Positions 7,743-14,127 of a DNA stretch of 16,618 nt are shown in pieces; within the stretch, counting starts at the first letter, position 1; every line of letters starts with the position of its first letter. Below the pieces are notes generated by a model. It had not been told where the DNA came from, made no database searches, and worked only from the letters and a program-made list of their open reading frames with translations. Both the position numbers and the translations under genes were made by a program. Source of the DNA: an uncultured Prevotella sp. (GTDB lineage Bacteria > Bacteroidota > Bacteroidia > Bacteroidales > Bacteroidaceae); assembly GCA_934120735.1 (NCBI GenBank), contig CAKOVA010000043.1:1-16618 (forward strand). Reading direction: 5' to 3'.

Positions 7743-7973
7743 ATGCCTACAATATTTGAAATATTTGGACTTCGTTTTTTCTTTTACTCTGACGAGCATA
7801 GACCAATCCATGTTCATGTTGTAAAAGGTGACGATGACGCAAAGATACAGATAGAAGATGAAGTTAAGTTAGTATATAATCATGGATTAAAAGCCAAAGA
7901 TTTGAAACGAGCTTTGGAACTTGCAGAGATGTACAAAGAGGATATCATCAATACCTGGAACGAGTATCATTAA
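7743..7973 (+). CDS. DUF4160 domain protein (toxin-antitoxin-like pair, first gene)
   Basis: The 76-aa protein fits the DUF4160 pattern over its full length. It has the N-terminal MPTIFEIFGLRFFFYSDEH, the PxHVHV motif (P21, H23, H25), and a C-terminal helical half ending in W-x-E. The conserved acidic/His cluster (E18, H19, H23, H25) suggests a metal or catalytic site, but the activity of the family is not established to my knowledge. The ATG at 7743 is the family's usual start. Its TAA at 7971-7973 abuts the ATG of the DUF2442 gene. DUF4160 and DUF2442 genes often sit together and are suspected toxin-antitoxin partners; that role is inferred here. AT content is higher than in the flanking genes. 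Confidence 0.88.
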   Translation: MPTIFEIFGLRFFFYSDEHRPIHVHVVKGDDDAKIQIEDEVKLVYNHGLKAKDLKRALELAEMYKEDIINTWNEYH

Positions 7974-8402
7974 ATGAGTATCATTATGGAAACAATAAAG
8001 AATATATGGTTTGAGAAAGGGCGTATATATATGCTGTCAAGCGAGGATAAGGTGTACAGCCGTCCTTTGGAGGCTTTTCCATTGCTCAAAGATGCAACAG
8101 AAAGGCAACGGATGGATTATACAATAGAATTACATGGAGAGGCTCTACGATGGACTGAGTTGGACGAAGATATACATATTTCAAGTTTTTACACAAAAGA
8201 AGAACCGAAATATGATAATGAGATTGCCATGTTGTTTAAGCGTTTTCCACAATTAAATGTTTCGGAAGTAGCGAGAAATCTGGGCATTAACAAAAGTTTA
8301 TTATCAAAATATATCTATGGTATAAAGAATCCGAGTGCGGAAAGAGTTTGTCAAATCAAAAATGCTCTACGTGCTTTAGGAAGAGAATTGGCAGCCGTGT
8401 AA
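7974..8402 (+). CDS. DUF2442 protein with C-terminal helix-turn-helix (likely antitoxin/autorepressor)
   Basis: The 142-aa protein has a DUF2442 domain in the first about 75 residues, with the signature GEALRWTELDEDI (about 55-67). A C-terminal XRE-like helix-turn-helix (about 94-135) follows, in which LNVSEVARNLGINKSLLSKY is the core. The ATG at 7974 directly follows the stop of the DUF4160 gene with no gap, so the two are translationally coupled. An ATG at 7986 (M5) is an alternative that better fits the family's N-terminus. DUF2442 proteins with an HTH are typical DNA-binding antitoxin-like partners. The inverted repeat in the promoter (7694-7713) is the likely binding site. The toxin-antitoxin role is inference. 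Confidence 0.85.
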   Translation: MSIIMETIKNIWFEKGRIYMLSSEDKVYSRPLEAFPLLKDATERQRMDYTIELHGEALRWTELDEDIHISSFYTKEEPKYDNEIAMLFKRFPQLNVSEVARNLGINKSLLSKYIYGIKNPSAERVCQIKNALRALGRELAAV

Positions 8403-8504
8403 ATTGAATAATAAATAATAAAAGTACACATTAAATTAAACGTCTTTGCCAAATACATACTCCAATATGTTCTTGTTTGCTTCATTGACAGCCTTTTTCT
8501 TACG

Positions 8505-8545
8505 AAAAAGAGCGGAAACCCCGTTAAAAAGGACTTCCGCTCTTT
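8505..8545 (-). terminator. Terminator of tRNA-Asn
   Basis: On the minus strand AAAGAGCGGAA (8545-8535) pairs perfectly over 11 bp with TTCCGCTCTTT (8517-8507) around a 17-nt loop. The second arm runs into further T residues (TTTTT in total, to 8505). It begins one base after the tRNA 3' end. Confidence 0.75.
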
Positions 8546-8546
8546 G

Positions 8547-8620
8547 CGCTTCAAGATGGGCTTGAACCAACGACCCCCTGATTAACAGTCAGGTGCTCTA
8601 ACCAACTGAGCTATTGAAGC
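8547..8620 (-). tRNA. tRNA-Asn (GTT)
   Basis: The 74-nt cloverleaf has acceptor stem GCTTCAA/TTGAAGC with discriminator G, D arm GCTC...GAGC and anticodon arm CCTGA-CTGTTAA-TCAGG. The anticodon is GTT (Asn). The variable loop is GGGTC and the T arm is GTTGG-TTCAAGC-CCATC. One T-stem pair is T-T (positions 50/64), an unusual mismatch. CCA is not encoded. A complete promoter (8652-8683) and a terminator (8505-8545) flank it, so it is probably transcribed alone. Confidence 0.93.
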
Positions 8621-8651
8621 AATGACAAATCAATATTCTTGATTGCGGATG

Positions 8652-8683
8652 CAAAGGTAGAACGTTTTTTTGAAACCTCCAAA
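8652..8683 (-). promoter_or_regulatory. Promoter of tRNA-Asn
   Basis: On the minus strand TTTG (8683-8680) and TACCTTTG (8659-8652) are 20 bp apart. This is a perfect Bacteroidota promoter placed about 30 bp before the tRNA 5' end. Confidence 0.8.
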
Positions 8684-8765
8684 CATTTTGCAAAAAAAAA
8701 TAGAGCGGAAAGCTAAAATACAATAAAAAAGCGAACGCTACCACCTATATTATAGTCTTAAATAT

Positions 8766-8773
8766 TATCTTTG
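8766..8773 (+). promoter_or_regulatory. -7 element of the S41 peptidase gene
   Basis: TATCTTTG fits TAnnTTTG and lies 23 bp before the ATG at 8797. No TTTG is found at the expected upstream spacing, so only half of the promoter is supported. Confidence 0.55.
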
Positions 8774-8796
8774 CTCAACAAATTGATGTTGTGACA

Positions 8797-10461
8797 ATGA
8801 AAAAACTACTGTTATATCTCTTGCTGTTGGGACTATTGCCTAACAGTTTATTCGCCCAAAAGGACAAAAACCACCTTTTTGAGGCGGCCAAAAACATGGA
8901 ACTGTTCAACGCCGTTTATAAGAATCTGGACTTGATGTACGTGGACACCCTCGATGCCAATGACGTGATTGGGACGGGCATCAAGAGCATGCTGCGCAGT
9001 CTGGACCCCTACACAGAATATTATCCAGAGAGCGAAACACAGGAGTTGCGACAAGCCCTGTCTGGAAAATACGGCGGCATCGGTGCGCTCATCCGCTACA
9101 ACCAACAGCTGAAGAACGCCGTGATTGACGAGCCTTACGCCAACATGCCATCATCGGAAGTGGGGTTGAAGAAAGGGGACATCATCCTACAGATAGACGA
9201 TTCGACGATGGTGGGCAAAGACACCAAGTATGTGAGTGAGCATCTGAGGGGTGAACCAGGCTCGACCTTCGCATTAAAGATTAAACGTCCGTCAACGGGC
9301 AAGGTGATGAAATTCAAGGTGAAGCGCCGTGCCATTCAGATGCCCGCCATTCCCTACTACGGCATGGTGGACGGAAACGTGGGCTACATCAATCTGCTTC
9401 AGTATTACGAAGGCTGCGCGAAAGAGGTGCGACAGGCTTTCATCGACCTGAAAAAGCAAGGAGCCAAAGGCCTCATCTTGGACCTAAGAAACAACGTAGG
9501 AGGCTCTGAACAGGAAGCGGTAGACCTCGTTAACATCTTCGTTCCAAAGGACATCACGGTGGTAACGAATAAAGGAAAGCTGAAACGAGCCAACTTAGCA
9601 TTCAAAACGCGCATGGAACCCGTCGACGCCTCCATGCCCATTGTGATTTTGGTCAACGGCATGACGGCCAGTGCCAGTGAGATTACGGCCGGATCGCTGC
9701 AAGACCTCGACCGCGCGGTCATCATGGGAACCCGCACTTTTGGCAAGGGATTGGTGCAGATGACCACAAAGCTGCCCTACAACGCCAACATGAAAGTGAC
9801 CACCGCTCATTATTACATTCCCAGCGGACGCTGCATCCAGGCCATCAACTACAAACACACGGCAGGGCGCAACAGTGCCACACAGCTGCCCGACTCACTG
9901 ACCAGCGTGTTCCACACCAAGAACGGACGCGAGGTAAGGGACGGCGGAGGCATCATGCCGGATGTGGAAATCAAGCCCGACACCATCGCCAACATCTCGG
10001 CTTATCTGCAACGCGGAGACAGCACGGAGACGATGTTCAACTATGTGGTTGACTACCTCAGCAAGCACAAGACCATCGCTCCCGCCAGCGAATTTACACT
10101 CACGGATGTCGAATACAACGAGTTTAAGCAGCTGGTCTTGAAAAACAAGTTCACCTACGACCCCGGAACGGAGAAGATTTTGGCCGAATTGGAGAAGATG
10201 GCCAAGTTTGAAAAGTATTATGAGGATGCCAAGCCCGAGTTTGAGGCTTTGAAGAAAAAGCTGACCCACGACGTGGCAAAAGACTTGGAGCTGAACAAGG
10301 ATGAACTGAAACAGATGATCGCCACAGACATTGTTACGGCTTATTATTTCCAAGCCGGGGCGGTTCAGCTTGGTTTGAGATACGACAAACAGACGAAAGA
10401 GGCCATCAAACTGCTCCAAACGCCTGAAGAATACAACAAACTTCTCATGCCCAAGAAATGA
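8797..10461 (+). CDS. S41 family C-terminal processing peptidase with PDZ domain
   Basis: This is a serine protease of the CtpA/Prc type, which trims C-termini of envelope proteins. The 554-aa product has a signal peptide (MKKLLLYLLLLGLLPNSLFA, cleavage before QK), a helical N-terminal part and a PDZ domain (about 90-175). The S41 catalytic core has Ser292 in NGMTASASE and Lys317 in TFGKGLVQ. The two are 25 residues apart, the spacing seen in Prc and D1 protease. A long helical C-terminal region (about 400-554) completes it. I start at ATG 8797. An in-frame GTG at 8791 adds two residues but leaves the signal peptide less standard. It is expected to be periplasmic or lipid-facing. It may be cotranscribed with the beta-barrel gene 95 bp downstream. 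Confidence 0.95.
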   Translation: MKKLLLYLLLLGLLPNSLFAQKDKNHLFEAAKNMELFNAVYKNLDLMYVDTLDANDVIGTGIKSMLRSLDPYTEYYPESETQELRQALSGKYGGIGALIRYNQQLKNAVIDEPYANMPSSEVGLKKGDIILQIDDSTMVGKDTKYVSEHLRGEPGSTFALKIKRPSTGKVMKFKVKRRAIQMPAIPYYGMVDGNVGYINLLQYYEGCAKEVRQAFIDLKKQGAKGLILDLRNNVGGSEQEAVDLVNIFVPKDITVVTNKGKLKRANLAFKTRMEPVDASMPIVILVNGMTASASEITAGSLQDLDRAVIMGTRTFGKGLVQMTTKLPYNANMKVTTAHYYIPSGRCIQAINYKHTAGRNSATQLPDSLTSVFHTKNGREVRDGGGIMPDVEIKPDTIANISAYLQRGDSTETMFNYVVDYLSKHKTIAPASEFTLTDVEYNEFKQLVLKNKFTYDPGTEKILAELEKMAKFEKYYEDAKPEFEALKKKLTHDVAKDLELNKDELKQMIATDIVTAYYFQAGAVQLGLRYDKQTKEAIKLLQTPEEYNKLLMPKK

Positions 10462-10500
10462 GCCACACACGATAACAGCTCACGTTTTCTGTTTTATTTT
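10459..10500 (+). terminator. Weak terminator-like structure after the S41 gene
   Basis: TGAGC (10459-10463, starting at the stop codon) can pair with GCTCA (10478-10482), followed by a T-rich stretch (10485-10500). The stem is only 5 bp with a 14-nt loop, so this is weak and readthrough into the next gene is likely. Confidence 0.25.
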
Positions 10501-10556
10501 ATCTCTTCGCATGCAAGATTCCTGCGAACCTGATGTTCTGTCTATAAACAAACATC

Positions 10557-11285
10557 ATGGTTATGCGCAAAAAATTATGGAGTCTTGCACTCGTCGTATG
10601 GCCTCTTTTCGCCACGGCAAAAGTAACATGGAACGTCAAGGGAGCATTGGGGTCCAGTGCATTCATCGCCAACAGTGGAGAATCTCCACAGCTGTCCTAT
10701 CGGCTGGGCGGGGGTATGGCAGTACCCTTGGGCCGCACTTTCTACTTCCAGCCATCTCTTTATCTGGCCAATAAAGGTTTCAAGTTTAACGGATATTTCG
10801 GTAACGAACAAATCAGTGAGGCACGCTATCATGTCAACATGCACTACGTTGAGTTGCCGTTGAACATTGTCGCTCACATTCACCTGACCGATGACCTCTA
10901 CCTGAATCTCTACACAGGGCCTTACATCGCATGCGGTCTTAACAGCAAGGCCAAAGTCAGCATGGCGAATAGCGACTACAAACACACCTTCAAGGAGAAT
11001 CTGTTTGAGCAAGGAAGCAAGATGCTGGGCAACAGCTATAACGAAGACAAGGAGCTGGTGGAACTACCAAAGTTCAAACGCATAGACGTAGGACTCCAAT
11101 CTGGTCTGGAGCTGGACATCAACCGAGTCATCATTGGGGTCGAAACAAGCTTTGGACTCACCCCCGTAACTAACCAACCCATCGTGAAGGAAGACGTTGT
11201 GGCCCAAGTGGTTCAAGCCTTACTCTTAGGAACCGCCACCCCCCATCATTTTGTGTTTCAAGCTACGGTGGGCTATCGGTTTTGA
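10557..11285 (+). CDS. Outer-membrane beta-barrel protein (porin-like, small)
   Basis: The 242-aa product has a signal peptide (about residues 1-22, ending LFATA). An N-terminal glycine-rich strand region and alternating amphipathic strands follow (for example YFQPSLYLANKGFKF, YVELPLNIVAHIHL, LYLNLYTGPYIACGL). It ends in the C-terminal aromatic signature TVGYRF, the beta-signal for BAM-mediated insertion. It looks like the small OMP_b-brl families common in Bacteroidota. Ligand and function are unknown. The start may be the ATG at 10557 or at 10563 (M3). It follows the S41 protease by 95 bp with no clear promoter of its own, so the two may share transcription. Its end faces the nitroreductase gene across a hairpin-rich spacer. 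Confidence 0.8.
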   Translation: MVMRKKLWSLALVVWPLFATAKVTWNVKGALGSSAFIANSGESPQLSYRLGGGMAVPLGRTFYFQPSLYLANKGFKFNGYFGNEQISEARYHVNMHYVELPLNIVAHIHLTDDLYLNLYTGPYIACGLNSKAKVSMANSDYKHTFKENLFEQGSKMLGNSYNEDKELVELPKFKRIDVGLQSGLELDINRVIIGVETSFGLTPVTNQPIVKEDVVAQVVQALLLGTATPHHFVFQATVGYRF

Positions 11286-11523
11286 GAACGACAGAACACG
11301 GCGCAGCATTGCGACATCAAACGCATTGACTTTGAAGGACAAACCCATTGACTTTGATGGCCAAAGTCAATGGGTTTGTGCACCAAAGGCATTGAGTTTG
11401 CAGCAGCCTGTTGTTCAGTTATATAGGAACGTAGTTTGTTACGTTTCACACACAACGTAACAGTGCATCAAAATACTCACGCAAGGTTTTGATACATCCC
11501 CCACAAAGCGATGAAATCATGCT
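11286..11523. other. Hairpin-rich convergent spacer
   Basis: No gene is seen. Besides the CATTGACTTTG repeat cluster and its 18-bp stem (11324-11400), two more hairpins occur. TGTTACGTT/AACGTAACA has arms at 11437-11445 and 11454-11462. ATCAAAA/TTTTGAT has arms at 11467-11473 and 11487-11493. None is followed by a T-tract on either strand. Confidence 0.5.
11324..11400. repeat. CATTGACTTTG repeat cluster with a perfect 18-bp stem-loop
   Basis: CATTGACTTTG occurs at 11324-11334 and 11346-11356 and inverted at 11362-11372, with a variant CATTGAGTTTG at 11390-11400. The second and inverted copies lie in a perfect 18-bp inverted repeat, ACAAACCCATTGACTTTG (11339-11356) against its complement (11362-11379), with a 5-nt loop ATGGC. 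No T-run follows on either strand. A further copy lies at 5258-5268. It looks like a dispersed REP-like palindromic element. Confidence 0.7.
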
Positions 11524-12126
11524 TTATTTCAAGAACAACAATCGCTCTTCCAATGGCTCAAAAGTCTTCTCTCCCGGCTCGCCCGCAGGTACGCCAAAGG
11601 GCATCTGCGCACGGAGTTTCCAATCGGCATCTATCTTAAATTCCTTGGCAACCACCTCATCAATAATCGGATTGTAGTGCTGTAAGGATGCGCCGAAACC
11701 AGCATCTTCAAGGGCTGTCCAGATGGCAAACTGATGCATGGCGTTGGTATGTTCTGACCAAACGGGGAAATTGTCTGCGTAAGTGGGGAATTTTTCCTGC
11801 AACTGTCGAACGGGAGCTTGCGCTTCGTAATACAAAATGGTGCCATAACCACTCTGGAAAGATTCGTTAATCTTCGCCTCCGTCTTGGCGAAAGCATCGG
11901 CAGGAACGATGGCACGCAGCACGTCCTTGGTCAGATCCCACAACTTGTGATGGTGTTCACCCAGCAACACGACGATGCGTGTCGACTGACTGTTGAACGC
12001 CGACGGCACATGCTTCACGGCCTGCGCCACCAACTCACGGAGGGCATCATCTGTGATGGGCGATTCATTTTTCAATGCATAATAACTACGGCGATGCGCA
12101 ACGGCATCTAAAAAACTTCTGCTCAT
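11524..12126 (-). CDS. Nitroreductase family oxidoreductase (FMN-dependent)
   Basis: The 200-aa protein belongs to the nitroreductase superfamily, the short Frm2/HBN1-like branch. It shows the N-terminal HRRSYYALKNESPI, in which R12-R13-S14 usually contacts the FMN phosphate. Further motifs are VPSAFNSQSTRIVVLLG (about 40-55), a central helix with MHQFAIWTALEDAGFGASLQ (about 130-150) and the C-terminal MPFGVPAGEPGEKTFEPLEE. It is a cytoplasmic flavoenzyme, probably reducing nitro or quinone compounds with NAD(P)H; the substrate cannot be read. Length is normal for the branch. ATG at 12126 is the only start preserving the N-terminus. A -7 element lies at 12206-12199. It stands alone, divergent from the S8-S9 operon. 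Confidence 0.92.
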   Translation of the reverse strand: MSRSFLDAVAHRRSYYALKNESPITDDALRELVAQAVKHVPSAFNSQSTRIVVLLGEHHHKLWDLTKDVLRAIVPADAFAKTEAKINESFQSGYGTILYYEAQAPVRQLQEKFPTYADNFPVWSEHTNAMHQFAIWTALEDAGFGASLQHYNPIIDEVVAKEFKIDADWKLRAQMPFGVPAGEPGEKTFEPLEERLLFLK

Positions 12127-12164
12127 AATTCGTATTCTACTTTAGTTGGATGTAAAAAATAAAC

Positions 12165-12188
12165 TTCTGACTATCTATCTCATCAGAA
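12165..12188 (-). other. Small stem-loop in the nitroreductase leader
   Basis: On the minus strand TTCTGA (12188-12183) pairs with TCAGAA (12170-12165) around 12 nt and is followed by GTTTATTTTTT. This resembles a weak terminator in the 5' leader. The stem is only 6 bp, so regulation is uncertain. Confidence 0.25.
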
Positions 12189-12198
12189 ATCCATGATA

Positions 12199-12206
12199 CA
12201 AATATA
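12199..12206 (-). promoter_or_regulatory. -7 element of the nitroreductase gene
   Basis: TATATTTG on the minus strand (12206-12199) fits TAnnTTTG. There is no TTTG at the expected upstream spacing. The leader to the ATG would be about 65 nt. Confidence 0.45.
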
Positions 12207-12511
12207 CCAAAAATTCCGCACACCCCCACTCGTTCGGCGAAGAAAAAGTAGAAAAGACGGGGAGACTCCTTATTTAATATAACCTACATGCGAATATAAC
12301 CTACCGGAGAACGATTGTTGAACGAATCAGAACGCAATGAACCTTCCTCCATCTGTCATAAACATTACAGAGCTACGATTGGGCATTCTCTATCTTCATA
12401 TCCTGTAGGTGTACTCTGATTTGGGGCGCCCCCTGTTGAGAACTCAGCAATGAGAGATGTTAACGACATGTGGCAGCAACGTGTATACAAGAAAGTAAAT
12501 TCTGTTAAAAT
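12207..12511. other. Divergent intergenic region with direct repeats and a GC palindrome
   Basis: No gene is seen in about 300 bp between the nitroreductase and S8 promoters. AATATAACCTAC occurs twice in tandem (12276-12287 and 12293-12304, 17-bp period, head to tail). A 10-bp GC palindrome GGGGCGCCCC lies at 12423-12432, and TGAGAACTCA, also palindromic, lies just after it. These are candidate binding sites for a regulator of either flanking gene. Confidence 0.4.
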
Positions 12512-12544
12512 ATTGTTATATTAGTAAAAAACTTATTACATTTG
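12512..12544 (+). promoter_or_regulatory. Promoter of the S8-S9-receptor operon
   Basis: TACATTTG (12537-12544) is a perfect -7 element, with ATTG (12512-12515) as a near -33 element at 21 bp. Transcription would begin about 10 nt before the ATG at 12562, giving a very short leader. Confidence 0.65.
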
Positions 12545-12561
12545 CGAGTTGCAGTAAATAT

Positions 12562-14127
12562 ATGAGTACTATGTTCAGTAGAAAATCATTGATTCCAAGT
12601 TTTATTTTCATATCATTTTGTCTCTCATCGGTGGCATCAGCCCGTTCAGCCGAACCATTTAATTGGTATCGGTCCAATACAGACTCTGTGCAAGGGGCTG
12701 CTATTGATGCGGCAATTCAATATCTTTCAAAGTATCACCACAAGAAGCAAAAGCCAATCATTGTAGGAATTATCGATTCGGGTGTTGATACTACCGTTGT
12801 TGATTTGCAGGATGCTCTGTGGAGAAATCCTAAAGAAATTGCGGGAGATGGCAAAGATAATGATAAAAATGGCTACATCGATGACGTTCATGGGTGGAAC
12901 TTTTTGGGCACGGCAGACGGAACATTTAACATGACCAGTGCTGGTACCGAAGAATATCGGCAGTTTAAACGTTTGTATCCTAAGTATAAAAATATCAATC
13001 AAGTGAGCACTGCCGACAGTGCGGAATATCATTATTACTTGAAAATGAAGAAGAAAGCTGGGATTGCCAAGTATCTCCGCATGTACCAGTATACAATTAT
13101 TAAGAACAAGGCTTTGCAAACCATGGATGCCTTGGTGCGCCGGTATTCTGCGATTGATACCATCACGCTCAATGGTGTGATGCATTTGCAGGTGCCAGAC
13201 ACGCTGTGGGAACAATCGGCAGAGAAAATTTATGCCGACCTTTTACGTGCAAAAACATCGATGAAATGGACGCAATTCGTTCAACAACAAAATTCTCGTT
13301 TTCAATTAATGAAAACGAGAATTGACGGAATTGAGCATGCAAAGGATAAGCGTTTACTCATGGGAGATAATCTCTTGGATGAAACAGACCGATATTATGG
13401 CAACCCTATACTAACCGTCGATGGTTGTTATCATGGAACCTTTGTGGCAGGTGTCATTGCAGGACAGGGAAAAAATGGCCATGAAATTTGGCAAGGAGTG
13501 TATCCAAAGGCCCAGCTCATGATTATTCGAGCCGCGCCCGATGGCGATGAATACGATAAAGATATCGCCTCTTCAATTCGTTATGCGGTTGATAATGGCG
13601 CAAAAGTGATTAATATCAGTTTAGGAAAATATACCTCTCCCACCCCTCAAATGGTGAATAATGCCCTTGCATACGCAGCCCAAAAAGATGTTTTGATTGT
13701 GCATGCGGCTGGCAATGATCACTTGAATGTGGATTCGGTCGATTACTTTCCCACAGGTTTGGATGCTCATGGTAAGTTCTATCCCAACTTTATCAGGGTG
13801 GGTGCCTCTACTAAAAAGGGAGCTGTTTCCTCCTTGTCCAACTATGGAAAGCAGCGTGTACACTTATTTGCACCTGGCGAAGAGATTACTTCTGTTGTCC
13901 CAGGTAATCAGTATGCTACCGAGAATGGAACTTCTATTGCAGCTCCCATTGTAAGTGGAGTAGCTGCTTTGATACGAAGTTATTTCCCTAAACTGAAAGC
14001 ATCGCAAGTAGTAGAGATTTTAATGAATAGTGTTCAGCCAATGAAAAATAAGGATGCAAGCATCAGTGGTGGTAGCTTAAATGCATTGCAAGCCGTAAAA
14101 TTGGCAGAAAAAACAAAGCGCAGGTAG
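12562..14127 (+). CDS. Secreted S8 family subtilisin-like serine peptidase
   Basis: The 521-aa exported subtilase has a signal peptide (about residues 1-28, hydrophobic core IPSFIFISFCLSSVASA). The catalytic triad is complete: Asp72 in GIIDSGVD, His291 in CYHGTFVAG and Ser458 in NGTSIAAP, with oxyanion Asn385 in HAAGND. About 220 residues separate Asp and His, far more than in classical subtilisins. The insertion starts with an acidic calcium-site-like run (GDGKDNDKNGYIDD, about 95-108) and continues with a Lys/Tyr-rich helical part. No C-terminal sorting domain is seen: the protein ends shortly after the catalytic domain in KTKRR. The ATG at 12562 follows the promoter closely; ATG 12571 (M4) is an alternative. 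The stop codon directly abuts the S9 gene, so the two are translationally coupled. Confidence 0.95.
   Translation: MSTMFSRKSLIPSFIFISFCLSSVASARSAEPFNWYRSNTDSVQGAAIDAAIQYLSKYHHKKQKPIIVGIIDSGVDTTVVDLQDALWRNPKEIAGDGKDNDKNGYIDDVHGWNFLGTADGTFNMTSAGTEEYRQFKRLYPKYKNINQVSTADSAEYHYYLKMKKKAGIAKYLRMYQYTIIKNKALQTMDALVRRYSAIDTITLNGVMHLQVPDTLWEQSAEKIYADLLRAKTSMKWTQFVQQQNSRFQLMKTRIDGIEHAKDKRLLMGDNLLDETDRYYGNPILTVDGCYHGTFVAGVIAGQGKNGHEIWQGVYPKAQLMIIRAAPDGDEYDKDIASSIRYAVDNGAKVINISLGKYTSPTPQMVNNALAYAAQKDVLIVHAAGNDHLNVDSVDYFPTGLDAHGKFYPNFIRVGASTKKGAVSSLSNYGKQRVHLFAPGEEITSVVPGNQYATENGTSIAAPIVSGVAALIRSYFPKLKASQVVEILMNSVQPMKNKDASISGGSLNALQAVKLAEKTKRR

Noticed and set aside
8351..8554. Leftward ORF of 67 codons
   Set aside because: It overlaps the tRNA 3' end and its terminator and the end of the DUF2442 gene; composition is not coding-like.
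8791..8796. GTG start for the S41 peptidase
   Set aside because: The ATG two codons later gives a standard MKK signal peptide.
10575..11012. Leftward ORF of 145 codons
   Set aside because: It is antisense to the beta-barrel gene, which has a signal peptide and a C-terminal GYRF signature.
11339..11379. The 18-bp stem as an intrinsic terminator
   Set aside because: No T-run follows the stem on either strand; the repeated CATTGACTTTG motif fits a repeat element better.
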